From positions 806,001 to 870,000 of the forward strand of contig JBEVVG010000002.1 in the NCBI GenBank assembly GCA_040507225.1: 64,000 bases of DNA, given 5' to 3'. Source of the DNA: Thiodiazotropha sp040507225 (GTDB taxonomy: Bacteria; Pseudomonadota; Gammaproteobacteria; Chromatiales; Chromatiaceae). Positions 16,942 to 26,230 of this stretch are shown here, in pieces. The position numbers and the translations under genes are program-made. The notes under the pieces are model-generated. The model did not search any database, was not told where the DNA came from, and worked only from the letters and a program-made list of their open reading frames with translations. Position 1 is the first letter of the stretch, and every line of letters begins with the position of its first letter.

Positions 16942-18558
16942 ATGTCCGTCAATCTGAGACACCTGAGCCGCCGCTATGGCATCGAGATTCCTCTGTTTCG
17001 CGAGATCGCCCAGGGAACGACCCACAGCAAAACGAGCCAGAGCGGGATGAACCAGAACGGCTCGATCGAAGCACTCGCGCAACGCACCGGCCTCTCATCA
17101 GCAGTGGTCAAGGGCACCGCCAGTTTCTACGACTTTCTCGATCAACCCGCCGCACAGCGCCAGACCCTGGTCTGCCACGGCACCGCCTGCCGGGTTACCG
17201 GCTCGAGCAGCGCCACCGCAGCGGCCCACCCGGAGGCGGGGCGGGCCATGTGCTGCGGACTCTGCTACCGGGGCGGCGCGCTGCTGAAGACGGACGAAGC
17301 CGGTCGACTCGACGGCTATCACCAGGCCGGGGAGGGTCTGGAGCAACCGGAGATGCCGGTTTTCAACCTCAGCGGTATCCCTATTCTGACCAGCTCTGTC
17401 GCATCGGTGGAGGCGCTCTACGCCATCGCTGTCGATCGACGCGAGCGGATTCTCGATCAGTTGGAGGCCTCCGGCCTGCGCGGACGCGGCGGGGCCGGTT
17501 TCGGCTTCGCCTTCAAGTGCCGGGCAACCGCGCAGGCGCCGGGAGAGGAGAAGTTCGTGGTCTGCAACGGTGACGAGGGAGATCCGGGCGCCTTCTCCGA
17601 CCGCTACCTGCTGGAGAGCCAGCCGCACAAGGTGATGGCCGGCATGTTCGCCGCCGGGCTGGCGGCGGGCGCGAAGCGCGGACTGCTCTACATCCGCTAC
17701 GAATATCCCGAGGCGATCCGCCGGGTGGAAGCGGCCATCGCCGAGTTCGAGGCCCTGCCGGAGGCCCTGCGGGGCGAGTTCCACTTCCAGGTGGTGCCGG
17801 GGGCCGGCTCCTATGTCTGCGGCGAGGAGACGGCGCTGCTCAGCTCCATCGAAGGGTTGCGCCCGGAGGTGCGGGTGCGCCCGCCCTATCCGGCGCAGTC
17901 GGGACTTTGGGGGAAACCGACTCTGCTCTCCAATGTGGAGACCTTCGCCAACATCCCCTGGATTGTCGAGCACGGGGGCCAGGCCTTTGCCGCTATTGGT
18001 AGCGAGGGCAGCAAGGGCACCAAGCTGATCTCGCTCGACAGCCAGTTCACCCGGCCCGGTCTCTACGAGGTTGATTTCGGCCACCCCTTCGCCGAACTGG
18101 TGCATGATGCGGCCGGCGGTTTCACCACCGGGGTCAAGGCGCTGCAGGTGGGCGGTCCCCTCGGTGCCATCGTTCCCCTGTCGTCAGTCGAGTCCCTCAG
18201 CCTCGACTTTGAGAGCTTTCAGCAGGCCGGCTTCGCTCTCGGTCACGCCGGCATCATCGCCATTCCGGAGCGTTTCCCCATGATCGAGCTGATGCGTCAT
18301 CTGTTCGACTACATGGCCGAGGAGTCCTGTGGCAAGTGCACCCCCTGCCGGCTCGGCACCGCCAAGGGTAGCCGGATGCTGGCCGTGGCCGAACCCGGCC
18401 ATCCTGTAGATCGTCAGTTATTCGATGATTTGCTGGAACTGCTCGCGCACGGTTCGCTGTGCGCCCTGGGCGGCGGGTTACCGCTGCCGATGCGCAACGT
18501 GCTGGATCACTTCGGGAGCGAACTCGCGCCCTATTTCAGCGCATGGGAGCAGAACTGA
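16942..18558 (+). CDS. fdsB: NAD-dependent formate dehydrogenase, fused gamma-beta (FdsG-FdsB / NuoE-NuoF-like) subunit
   Basis: 538 aa from the ATG at 16942 with GAGGAG and AAGG upstream. Residues 1-135 form a NuoE/FdsG-like thioredoxin-fold domain binding [2Fe-2S] through C78, C83, C104 and C108 (CX4C and CX3C). From about residue 150 it is NuoF/FdsB: GLRGRGGAGFGFAFK (FMN/NADH), NGDEGDPGAFSDR, SYVCGEETALLSSIEG, and the [4Fe-4S] motif ESCGKCTPCR with a later cysteine in GSLCALGG. It passes electrons from the catalytic subunit to NAD+. In Cupriavidus and Rhodobacter fdsG and fdsB are separate; here they are fused. The stop overlaps the next gene start (ATGA). Confidence 0.9.
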   Translation: MSVNLRHLSRRYGIEIPLFREIAQGTTHSKTSQSGMNQNGSIEALAQRTGLSSAVVKGTASFYDFLDQPAAQRQTLVCHGTACRVTGSSSATAAAHPEAGRAMCCGLCYRGGALLKTDEAGRLDGYHQAGEGLEQPEMPVFNLSGIPILTSSVASVEALYAIAVDRRERILDQLEASGLRGRGGAGFGFAFKCRATAQAPGEEKFVVCNGDEGDPGAFSDRYLLESQPHKVMAGMFAAGLAAGAKRGLLYIRYEYPEAIRRVEAAIAEFEALPEALRGEFHFQVVPGAGSYVCGEETALLSSIEGLRPEVRVRPPYPAQSGLWGKPTLLSNVETFANIPWIVEHGGQAFAAIGSEGSKGTKLISLDSQFTRPGLYEVDFGHPFAELVHDAAGGFTTGVKALQVGGPLGAIVPLSSVESLSLDFESFQQAGFALGHAGIIAIPERFPMIELMRHLFDYMAEESCGKCTPCRLGTAKGSRMLAVAEPGHPVDRQLFDDLLELLAHGSLCALGGGLPLPMRNVLDHFGSELAPYFSAWEQN

Positions 18559-21263
18559 TGACAACGATCCATATCAACGGTGAATCCCATTCCATCGCGG
18601 CGGACGAGACCCTCTACGAGTGTGTCAGCCGCCATCTCGGGCGGGAGGAGATCCCAGTCCTCTGTCACGACCCGGCCCTGGAGCCCTTCGGCGCCTGCCG
18701 CCTCTGCCTGGTGGAGGTGGCGCGGGAGGCGGGCGGTCCGAGCCGGTTGATGGCGGCCTGTCACACCCCGGCCACGGCCGGCTTGCATGTGACGACCCGC
18801 AGCGATCGTCTGTGGCGCCTCCGACGGGGTGTGCTGGAGCTGCTGGCGGGGAATTTCCCGCCAGAGCGGCTGGTCCCCGCCGAGGGTGAGCTGGCCACGC
18901 CCTTCCAGCGACTGCTGGCCGGCTACGGCGTCACCGGCAGCCCCTATCCCCGTCACCAGGAGCCGGGGAAACCGGCCAACCCCCACCCCTATCTGCGCTT
19001 CGATCCGAACGAGTGCATCCACTGCTACCGCTGCGTGCGCGCCTGCGACGAGGTGCAGGGACAGTTCGTGCTGCAGATGGCCAACCGGGGTATCCACAGC
19101 CACATCATCCAGGGACTGGCGGGGGATTTCGGCAAGGCGGGCTGCGTCTCCTGCGGCCGCTGCGTGCAGACCTGTCCCACCAACGCCCTCAGCGACAGGT
19201 ACCGCGCCAAGACCCTGAGGGCCGACAACACGGTGCGTACCGTCTGCACCTACTGCGGTGTCGGCTGCAACCTGGAAGTGAAGGTCAAGCAGGGCCGGGT
19301 GGCCGCCATCAGCGGCGTCGAGGGCGCTGCCGTCAACAATGGCCATACCTGTCTCAAGGGACGCTACGCCTTCGAGTACGCCCACCATCCCGAGCGTCTC
19401 ACGACCCCCCTGATCCGCCGCAACGGCGAACTGGTGCCGGTGAGCTGGGACGCGGCCCTCGACTTCATCGCCGAGCGCCTCGACGCCATCAAGCGGGAGC
19501 ACGGTCCCGACGCCATCGCCGGCATCTCCTCGGCCCGCTGTACCAACGAGGAGAACTACCTGATGCAGAAGTTCATGCGGGTGGTGATCGGCAACAACAA
19601 CATCGACGGCTGTGCCCGGGTCTGCCACTCCCCCACCGCCTACGGCATGCGCCAGGTCTACGGCACCGGGGCGGCCACCAACTCCATCGACGAGATCCCC
19701 CTGGCCGACTGCCTGCTGCTGTTCGGCGCCAACCCCACCGAGGCGCACCCGGTCACCGGCGCCCGCCTCAAGCAGGCAGCGATGAAAGGGGCCGATCTGA
19801 TCATCGTCGACCCACGGCGCTCCGAGCTGTCGCAGTACGCCGCCTGCCATCTGCAGCCGCGACCTGGCAGCAACGTGGCGCTGCTCAACATGCTCTGCCG
19901 CTACCTCATCGAGCTGGGTTACGTGGACGACGACTTCGTGCAGACCCGCACCGAGGGGTTCGAGGAATTCAAGCAGCAGGTGCTGGCCCAGGACCTGGAC
20001 CACCTGGAGCGCATCACCGGCGTGCCCCGCGCCGAGGTGGAACAGGCCGCGCATATTTACGGCCGCGCCGAACGGGCCATGGCGTTCCACGGCCTGGGCA
20101 TCACCGAGCACTACCAGGGCAGCCGCGCCATCATGCAACTGGCCTGCCTCATCATGATGACCGGCAACATCGGCCGACCCGGCACCGGCATGAATCCCCT
20201 GCGTGGGCAGAACAACGTGCAGGGAGCGGTCGACATGGGGGTGCAGCCCGATCTCGGAGCCGGTTATCTCGACTATCGACAGCCCGAGATTCAGGCCCAC
20301 TTCGAGGCCATCTACGGCGCGCCCGTGCCCACCGGGCCGGGGCTGAAGATTCCGCAGATGTTCGGCGCCGCCCGCGAGGGGAAATTGAAGGCGCTGTGGA
20401 TCATGGGTGAGGATATCCTGCAGACCGATCCCAACTCCTGCGAGGTGAAGTACTCCCTGAGCCTGCTCGATCTGCTGATCGTGCAGGAACTGTTCCTCAC
20501 CGAGACCTGCAGCATGGCCGATGTGGTGCTGCCCGCCGCCTCCTTCCTGGAGAAGAGCGGCACCTTCACCAACGGCGAGCGGCGCATCCAGCGGGTCAAC
20601 GCCGCCATCGAGCCTCTGCCGGGCACCCGTCCCGACGGCGAGATCGTCTGCAACATCATGCAGCGCATGGGCTACGACCAGGGCCACTACGATCCGGCTG
20701 CGCTGATGCCGGAGATCGCCCGCGCCGTGCCCTTCTTTGCCGGGGTGACCTGGGACAACCTGGACGGTCAGGGCAAGCAGTGGCCGGTGGCGTCGGACGG
20801 CAGCGACACGCAGATACTCCATCGTCAGGCCTTCAAGCTGCCCAAGGGGCAGTTCCGTTTCTACGATTTCCAGGAGACTCCGGAACTGCTCGACCATGCC
20901 GCAGACTACCCCTACATCCTCACCACCAGCCGGCGGCTGGAGCACTACAACTGCGGCAGCATGACCCGGCGTACACCGAACCTGGAACTGGTGGATCATG
21001 ATGTACTGCTGATCAATCCGGTGGATGCGCAAAGGGAAGGGGTCAACGACGGCGGCCGGGTGGAGATTGCCTCGCCCAACGGCACCACCCATCTGCAGGT
21101 GCGCCTGAGTGATGAGGTCAAGCCGGGGGTGCTCTTCACCACCTTCCATTTTCCCGAAATCGCGATCAATCATCTCACCAGCGGCATCTTCGATCAGGAG
21201 AGCATGACACCGGAGTACAAGGTGGTGGCGGTAAGGTTGGCGCCGGTGGCTGAATCCGGATGA
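18558..21263 (+). CDS. fdsA: Formate dehydrogenase catalytic alpha subunit (molybdopterin, Cys type)
   Basis: 901 aa; ATG overlaps the preceding stop as ATGA. N-terminal [2Fe-2S] ferredoxin domain with C36, C47, C50 and C68, then two [4Fe-4S] motifs (NECIHCYRCVRAC and GCVSCGRCVQTCP, about 152-210), then the Mo-bis-MGD domain starting with CTYCGVGCN. The metal ligand is C356 in GCARVCHSPT, so no selenocysteine is needed. Other signatures: FGANPTEAHPV, MTGNIGRPGTGMNPLRGQNNVQG and SMADVVLPAASFLEK. It oxidises formate to CO2 in the cytoplasm. No FdsC/FdhD or FdsD gene is adjacent; these would have to be elsewhere. Molybdate transport genes lie at 30-34 kb. Confidence 0.95.
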   Translation: MTTIHINGESHSIAADETLYECVSRHLGREEIPVLCHDPALEPFGACRLCLVEVAREAGGPSRLMAACHTPATAGLHVTTRSDRLWRLRRGVLELLAGNFPPERLVPAEGELATPFQRLLAGYGVTGSPYPRHQEPGKPANPHPYLRFDPNECIHCYRCVRACDEVQGQFVLQMANRGIHSHIIQGLAGDFGKAGCVSCGRCVQTCPTNALSDRYRAKTLRADNTVRTVCTYCGVGCNLEVKVKQGRVAAISGVEGAAVNNGHTCLKGRYAFEYAHHPERLTTPLIRRNGELVPVSWDAALDFIAERLDAIKREHGPDAIAGISSARCTNEENYLMQKFMRVVIGNNNIDGCARVCHSPTAYGMRQVYGTGAATNSIDEIPLADCLLLFGANPTEAHPVTGARLKQAAMKGADLIIVDPRRSELSQYAACHLQPRPGSNVALLNMLCRYLIELGYVDDDFVQTRTEGFEEFKQQVLAQDLDHLERITGVPRAEVEQAAHIYGRAERAMAFHGLGITEHYQGSRAIMQLACLIMMTGNIGRPGTGMNPLRGQNNVQGAVDMGVQPDLGAGYLDYRQPEIQAHFEAIYGAPVPTGPGLKIPQMFGAAREGKLKALWIMGEDILQTDPNSCEVKYSLSLLDLLIVQELFLTETCSMADVVLPAASFLEKSGTFTNGERRIQRVNAAIEPLPGTRPDGEIVCNIMQRMGYDQGHYDPAALMPEIARAVPFFAGVTWDNLDGQGKQWPVASDGSDTQILHRQAFKLPKGQFRFYDFQETPELLDHAADYPYILTTSRRLEHYNCGSMTRRTPNLELVDHDVLLINPVDAQREGVNDGGRVEIASPNGTTHLQVRLSDEVKPGVLFTTFHFPEIAINHLTSGIFDQESMTPEYKVVAVRLAPVAESG

Positions 21264-21402
21264 GAGTCTCTATGCGAATACGTTCTATGGCCTTTGGGTG
21301 TGGCGCCAGCATGAGCGGCGCTACGCGCTGACAGACGCCCGTGATAAGGTGCGAGGTTCATGCTTCTGCACAAGTCGTTTTTCGTTGATCGCCCGGATAG
21401 CC

Positions 21403-21678
21403 ATGATGACAGCCAGCCCCTACGCCCCGATTGCCTGCGGTTTACACGAGAACTATCAGTTTGCGGTGATGAAACAGGCGCTGCTAGATCTGCGTTGGCG
21501 TGAAGCGGATGAGCGCATCCGGGAGGCCCGGGTGATGCCCCGGGACGTGTTCACCCTTGAAGGTGCGGAGTACCTGCAGGCAGAAGACTCGGATGGAACG
21601 AGTTACACGATCCGGCTGGACCGGATAGATGAGGCCCGCTGGGCCCGGGACGGGGTTTCCCTGGATCCGGCCGACTGA
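21403..21678 (+). CDS. rof: Rof-like Rho-binding antiterminator
   Basis: 91 aa from the ATG at 21403 (the next codon, 21406, is also ATG). It resembles E. coli Rof/YaeO (about 86 aa): YAPIACGLHENYQFA at the start (compare YxPIxC), a central strand region, RDVFTLEGAEYLQAE, and YTIRLDRIDEARW near the end. Rof binds Rho and inhibits termination. Similarity is by pattern only and the central segment is longer than in E. coli. The gene is 140 nt after fdsA and convergent with the peptidase gene (12 bp gap). Confidence 0.7.
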   Translation: MMTASPYAPIACGLHENYQFAVMKQALLDLRWREADERIREARVMPRDVFTLEGAEYLQAEDSDGTSYTIRLDRIDEARWARDGVSLDPAD

Positions 21679-21690
21679 GTCATCGGTTCG

Positions 21691-22374
21691 TCAGTGGCGG
21701 AACACCCGGATCCACTGCCAGAAATTCAGCAGACCCGCCAGGGACGCCGCCAGGTAGGTCAGCGCCGCGGCCCGCAGGATACGTTTCGCCCCCACCTGCT
21801 GCTGATCGGTCAGATACCCTGATTTGAGCAATGGCAGCGCCTTTTTGAAACTCGCATCGAACTCCACCGGCAGGGTGACGGCCTGCACCAGGATGTTGGA
21901 GCCGAGCACCAGGAACGCGGCCAGGCCGCTGATTATTCCCGCGTATGGCGTGCGGGTCACCACCGTCAGGACCGGCGCGGTGAAGAGCAGGAACGACCCC
22001 ACCTCCTGGGCCATGATGGCAAACCCGGCCAGGCGGTTACGGGTGCGGAACAAGCGTTCATCCGCGGCGTCCTGCAGGGCGTGTCCCACTTCGTGTGCGG
22101 CGGTGGTGATTGCGGTAAGGGTGCGGCCGGAGAGTTTGTCCTGGGTCAGGCGCACAGATTTGCTTTGCGGATCGTAGTGATCGCCCTGATCGGTGGCTTC
22201 CACGGAGACCTCGCTGAGCGAGAATCGATCGAGTAAATGGCGGGCAAGTTCACCGCCGTTACCGGGAAAATTTTCCTCGTCGACCCGGTTGTAGCGGGCG
22301 AATACATGGCGGACCCAGAGCTGCGGGCCGAGTAACAGCAGCAGGAGCACTGCCACAACGATCAGGTACAGCAT
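21691..22374 (-). CDS. Membrane zinc metallopeptidase (YugP-like, Zn_peptidase_2)
   Basis: 227 aa. It starts with one membrane segment (LIVVAVLLLLLLGPQLW), followed by a cytoplasmic-looking region with DHYDPQSKSVRL, the zinc-binding motif HEVGHALQDA (about residues 94-103), and three further hydrophobic segments (residues 115-135, 140-165 and 200-220). VTLPVEFDASFKKALPLL is typical of this family. The substrate is unknown. Good full length (family about 225-230 aa). Confidence 0.88.
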   Translation of the reverse strand: MLYLIVVAVLLLLLLGPQLWVRHVFARYNRVDEENFPGNGGELARHLLDRFSLSEVSVEATDQGDHYDPQSKSVRLTQDKLSGRTLTAITTAAHEVGHALQDAADERLFRTRNRLAGFAIMAQEVGSFLLFTAPVLTVVTRTPYAGIISGLAAFLVLGSNILVQAVTLPVEFDASFKKALPLLKSGYLTDQQQVGAKRILRAAALTYLAASLAGLLNFWQWIRVFRH

Positions 22375-22395
22375 GAGCGGTCGCTGAAGGCGGGA

Positions 22396-22647
22396 TTACA
22401 ACCCGCAAACGCCTCCGGAACAACAGCCTCCCGAGGCGCAGCTGGGCTCCGGGTTGGAGAGGCTGCTGCTGTTGACCACTGCAGCGGCTGTGATCAGTTT
22501 ACGCACCGGGGCATCCTCCGGGGTATCCCCGGGTTCGCTGCCCGCGAGGCGGCACAGTTCACCCCAGGTCTCCACGATTTTATCCATTTTGTGCATCACC
22601 TCGAGGCGCACGCCGTTGCTCTCGCAGAGGTAGTCGTAAGTGGGCAT
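22396..22647 (-). CDS. FmdB-like zinc ribbon protein
   Basis: 83 aa. It begins MPTYDYLCESNGVRLEVMHKM, similar to the FmdB/CxxC_CXXC_SSSS zinc ribbon family, but the first CX2C pair is incomplete because only one cysteine is seen near residue 8. Further cysteines are C32, then a C-terminal cluster PSCASGGCCSGGVCGL. Function is unknown; family members are small presumed metal-binding or regulatory proteins. It is 21 nt upstream of the peptidase gene on the same strand. Confidence 0.7.
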   Translation of the reverse strand: MPTYDYLCESNGVRLEVMHKMDKIVETWGELCRLAGSEPGDTPEDAPVRKLITAAAVVNSSSLSNPEPSCASGGCCSGGVCGL

Positions 22648-22728
22648 GGATCAGGCTCCTGTCTGATTTGCGGTCGCCCATTGTAACAAAACCTCAATAC
22701 ACGGCTAACGATCAATATCAATCCCGGC

Positions 22729-23499
22729 TCAGAAGATCATCTGATCGTAGCTGGATTGGGCGATCGGCAGCAGCCGGTCCCTGCTTATCTCACCGGCGAT
22801 GGCGTAGACCACCTCATTGTCCACCCAGTAGTAGACCGAGACCCCCTGTTGCTGGGCGTAGTGAAAGGCGCTGCTCTTCTCATCGCTGAGACAGGCATAG
22901 ATCACCACCCGTTGTCCCTGGGGATTTTCATACATCAGCAGGGCGCCGGGACCGTCATCCGAGGCCAGCAGGCGACCACCCAGCAGCTTCATGTCCAGGC
23001 CGTCAAGGCTCGGGGCGACAATGTTGCGTCCCATCCTTTTGCTCAACCAGTTCACCAGGTGTGCACGCTGATCACCGCTGACTTCCACCGGGTGGTTCAC
23101 CTCCGGCGTGTAGACGGAGTAGGCCATGACCACTTCGCCCACCACGTGCTCCGCATCCTCTGCGGCGAGCTGCGGCGTGAGATCGGAGTGAATGCCGAGA
23201 TAGAACCCGCCGAACAGGCCGACGGCGAGCAACAGGGCCGCCGCGGCCATCTGGGTGATAAAGCTCCAACCCGCGGGGCGTGAGCGATTGACCAGCAGGG
23301 TGGGTGGAACAGGTTCATCGAGGACAGGATCGAAATAGTGGCGGAGCAGTTCGTTCATCTCCTGATAACGATCAACCTGCTCACGGGCCTCCGGGTCCTG
23401 GGCCAGTTCGGTTTCCAGCGCAAGGCTGTTTTCCGGGTCGAGTTGTCCGTCCGCGTAGGCGTGCAGCCGGGCCTGTTCGGGGGTGATCGTGTGCTTCAT
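22729..23499 (-). CDS. Transmembrane anti-sigma factor
   Basis: 256 aa. The N-terminal cytoplasmic part (residues 1-75) has the anti-sigma pattern HAYADGQLDPENSLALETELAQDPEA.. followed by a helix; one membrane segment at about 82-105 (MAAAALLLAVGLFGGFYLGI); the rest (110-256) is periplasmic. No HX3CX2C zinc motif is present, so it is not a ZAS-type redox sensor. The start overlaps the sigma gene stop by 4 bp, so the pair is co-translated. It is inferred to hold the ECF sigma factor inactive until an envelope signal. Confidence 0.88.
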   Translation of the reverse strand: MKHTITPEQARLHAYADGQLDPENSLALETELAQDPEAREQVDRYQEMNELLRHYFDPVLDEPVPPTLLVNRSRPAGWSFITQMAAAALLLAVGLFGGFYLGIHSDLTPQLAAEDAEHVVGEVVMAYSVYTPEVNHPVEVSGDQRAHLVNWLSKRMGRNIVAPSLDGLDMKLLGGRLLASDDGPGALLMYENPQGQRVVIYACLSDEKSSAFHYAQQQGVSVYYWVDNEVVYAIAGEISRDRLLPIAQSSYDQMIF

Positions 23500-24017
23500 T
23501 TGATTCGCCTCAATTTCATCGGCTCTCCGCCTTCCAGGGTACGACGCAGGGCGTCGCGGGCCCTGTGCAGGCGGGACATCACGGTGCCCTGGGGTATTCC
23601 GAGGATCTCCGCCACCGCCTCATATCGCAGTCCCTCTACGCATACCAGCATCAGGATCTCGCGCTGATCATCGCTGAGTTTGCTCAGTGCGAGTTCCAGA
23701 TCGCGCATCTGGATCATGGATTCCTGCCCGGTCTGTCTGGGATCGGGGGTATGGTGCGGATCATAGTCGTCCCATCCGCCCTGGCGTTTACTGCGCCGCA
23801 CCCCGTTGACGTACAGGTTGTGCATGATGGTGAACAGCCAGGTGCGCAGGTTGGTGTCATCCCGCCATTGGGACATGCGGCTCCAGGCGCGGTCCAGGCA
23901 GTCCTGGACCAGATCGTCGCTCTGTTGCACGTCGCGGGTCAGCGATCGGGCATAGCGGCGAAGATGCGGTATGTTTTCGATCAGTCCTGCCGAAAACGTC
24001 GATTGTCGGGTTGTCAT
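23496..24017 (-). CDS. ECF-type RNA polymerase sigma factor
   Basis: 173 aa. Region 2 is visible as LRRYARSLTRD...DDLVQDCLDRAW and DTNLRTWLFTIMHNLYVN; region 4 as LSKLSDDQREILMLVCVEGL followed by YEAVAEILGIPQGTVMSRLHRAR (helix-turn-helix near 135-155). Length matches RpoE-like ECF sigma factors. It directly precedes its anti-sigma gene. The signal and regulon are not shown by the sequence. Confidence 0.93.
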   Translation of the reverse strand: MTTRQSTFSAGLIENIPHLRRYARSLTRDVQQSDDLVQDCLDRAWSRMSQWRDDTNLRTWLFTIMHNLYVNGVRRSKRQGGWDDYDPHHTPDPRQTGQESMIQMRDLELALSKLSDDQREILMLVCVEGLRYEAVAEILGIPQGTVMSRLHRARDALRRTLEGGEPMKLRRIK

Positions 24018-24436
24018 ATCCGGTCCGGTCAGCTGGGGTCAGGTGTTTGTTGTGTATCTCTGGTTACACTCATCCGGGTTGACGCTGAGTTTCGTGCCAT
24101 TGAGTCCACTGTAGCAGTCATTGGTAAAGCGCCCGGCCTGATTCATTGGGGTCAATACGATATACACCTGGCCGGCGAAAATATTCCACAGCCCTCAACG
24201 TATCTGTTTGAAGCCTTCCCGAACGCACTGATAACCGGGTACCCATCCCGGCGAACCAGCAACCCATGTAGCCCGGGTGCAGCGAAGCGGAACCCGGGAG
24301 AGCCAGAGCACCGGGGGCGTTCCCGGGTTCCGCTTCGCTGCACCCGGGCGACGTTGCTGGAGAGTGCCTTTTTCAATCCGCCCCTCCACCCAAACGGGAG
24401 AGGGGCGGTGATCAGGGGATTCACGAAAATCCGGTC
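24018..24436. other. Intergenic region holding a long palindromic repeat
   Basis: About 420 bp between the DUF5666 gene end and the sigma gene start, both on the minus strand. The dominant content is the inverted repeat at 24256-24360. The promoter of the sigma gene should lie at about 24020-24100; I could not define it. No gene seen. Confidence 0.6.
24256..24360. repeat. Large perfect inverted repeat (REP/BIME-like)
   Basis: Two 29-nt arms are perfect reverse complements: 24271-24299 (begins GCCCGGGTGCAGCGAAGCGG) and 24321-24349, with a 21-bp spacer. Outer CCAGCAAC (24256-24263) and GTTGCTGG (24353-24360) extend the symmetry. The GC-rich motif with GCAGCGAAGCGG is typical of interspersed palindromic repeats. 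It may also end transcription from the DUF5666 gene. Confidence 0.85.
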
Positions 24437-25888
24437 TCAGTTTTCGAACTCCACCTCATTCGCGGTGCCGTCACCGGGTTCCGAATCCTTCATCTTGACC
24501 AGGCTGCCGACACTCAGGCCGCTGTAAAAGGCATCGGCGCTGATCGGGTTGTCATTGATATCCTCGTATCGGGTCGAAGGGGAGACGAACAGGGTCACGC
24601 CGAGAATGGTGATACTGTTGTGGGCCTCGAAGCCCTCCACCGGACCCTGCAGGATGACATCGTCCGGGTCGTCGCGACGCAACTCGGTGAGCAGGACCCG
24701 GTCGCTTCCGTCGATCAGTCCGCGGACCTCAAGGAAATCCCCGCTGGACAGATCGTTCAGGGAGAGGCTGTCAACGGCGTCGGTCTTGTCTTCCATGCGG
24801 GTGCGGCTGTCGGTATGCACTGTGACCTGTCCGTTCAGCAGATTCAATGTCAGGCTGTTGCCTGCCGCGGTGACGCTCTGCACCCGCGCAGAGATCTCCA
24901 CCCCGTCACCGCCCCGGGCGCCCAGGGTGATGGCCTGCAGCACGCCGTTGACCATCGGACCCTCGGCTTCCACCTTGATGCCGTTGCCCAGGGTCAGGGT
25001 GGCGGGGGTGAAGACCGCGTTCGAGGCGTCGATCAGGGTGCCTGAGATGCGGAAATTGCTGTCATCCACATAGTCCGTGATGATCCCCTCCAGGCTCACC
25101 TTGGACTGATTGTCATCAAACGAACTGCTGTCTTCCCGGGAGATGCGTACGGCCTGTAGATTGCCGCTGCTGTCGAGGGTGCCTTTGACTTCGACAAACA
25201 TCCCGTCGGAAAGACCATTCGGCAGATCCAGCAGCAGGGTGCCCGCCCCGCTTGGGTCGTACATGACGGGGATACCGTTGAGCTGGAACTCGCCATTGCC
25301 GTGTTGGCTGACACTGCCTTTGAGTTCCACCTCGCTGGCGCCCGGGGTGAAGCTGCTCTTGCGCTCCAGGTAAGTGGCGTTGAGTACCAGGGAACCGTCG
25401 TAGAAACCGCTGGCTTCCACCAGATCGCCTTCCGCCAGGGTATCGAAACTGATGTCATGGAAACTGGTCTCCACCCGGTCCACCTGCACGGTAATCCCCA
25501 GCACGGTGAAGGTAAGGGTCTGGCCGTCCGGATTGGTGATCAGATTAGTGACAGGCCCCTGCAATTCATTATCGAAGACGATGCTGCTGGCGTTGCCGGT
25601 CCCGTCATCGTTGAGCGTGCCGGTGACCGTGACGACCATGCCCAGGCGCAGATCGCTTTCCAGCCCGGGGTTGTCGTCGATGGTGAAATCCGAGGAGCCG
25701 GTATGGTAACGGACCCCATTCACATAGACGCTGCCGAATCCGGTGATGACCCCCTGGGTGGTTATGGTGCTCCCGGTGGTGCCCGAGTCGGTGCTGGTGC
25801 TGTCGCCGCCGCCCCCTCCGCAGGCCGTCAACAAAAGACTCACGGTGGCCAGGCTGAGCAGGATCCTTGAACTGAAACGCAAAGTCAT
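24437..25888 (-). CDS. DUF5666 repeat lipoprotein
   Basis: 483 aa. A signal peptide with lipobox LLTAC at about residues 19-23 is followed by a GGGGGDSTSTDSGTTGS linker, so it is a lipoprotein. The rest is built from about five DUF5666-type modules of 60-70 residues, with patterns such as GVITGFGSVYVNGVRY, LRLGMVVTVTGTL, VQVDRVETSF, LAEGDLVEASGFYDG and LSSGDFLEVRGLID. Family function is unknown; these are envelope beta-rich domains. It is a stand-alone gene, divergent from potABCD. Confidence 0.85.
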   Translation of the reverse strand: MTLRFSSRILLSLATVSLLLTACGGGGGDSTSTDSGTTGSTITTQGVITGFGSVYVNGVRYHTGSSDFTIDDNPGLESDLRLGMVVTVTGTLNDDGTGNASSIVFDNELQGPVTNLITNPDGQTLTFTVLGITVQVDRVETSFHDISFDTLAEGDLVEASGFYDGSLVLNATYLERKSSFTPGASEVELKGSVSQHGNGEFQLNGIPVMYDPSGAGTLLLDLPNGLSDGMFVEVKGTLDSSGNLQAVRISREDSSSFDDNQSKVSLEGIITDYVDDSNFRISGTLIDASNAVFTPATLTLGNGIKVEAEGPMVNGVLQAITLGARGGDGVEISARVQSVTAAGNSLTLNLLNGQVTVHTDSRTRMEDKTDAVDSLSLNDLSSGDFLEVRGLIDGSDRVLLTELRRDDPDDVILQGPVEGFEAHNSITILGVTLFVSPSTRYEDINDNPISADAFYSGLSVGSLVKMKDSEPGDGTANEVEFEN

Positions 25889-26230
25889 GGTGCGATCTCC
25901 TCTGTTTATCTATTAGTTGTTCATCGCTGTGGAAACAGGATCTTAGGTGGGTGAACAGGTCCCCCTTTTCGAAATAAACGCTCGACGAGGTAAAATATTC
26001 CCAAATAATTCAACCGCCGCATGGGTCACCGGCCAGCTCCAGTCAGCCGCGCCAATGAAATGTCTACCGAGGCAGAGGCCGGACAGGCATGGAGTTTTTT
26101 ACATCAACCGCTCACCGCCGAATACGAACGTGTCACGTGATCCGCAGTGCGTGTAGAATCCCAAAACATCGCCAACGTTCTATTCCAGGGTTAGTTCCGC
26201 AGCACTTGTGCCTGTCCGCCAGGGGGATAC
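25889..26230. other. Divergent intergenic region between DUF5666 gene and potA
   Basis: About 340 bp. It must contain the two divergent promoters. A 69-codon frame at 25947-26156 has no ribosome site or family similarity. No other structure noticed. Confidence 0.5.

Noticed and set aside
19614..19634. Selenocysteine in the formate dehydrogenase
   Set aside because: The metal-ligand codon at 19623 is TGC (Cys), not TGA.
18531..21173. 880-codon open frame antisense to the formate dehydrogenase gene
   Set aside because: The + strand frame encodes an unmistakable FdsA with all metal motifs. The antisense frame stays open because of high GC at third positions, and its product (His/Val/Gly-rich) resembles no family.
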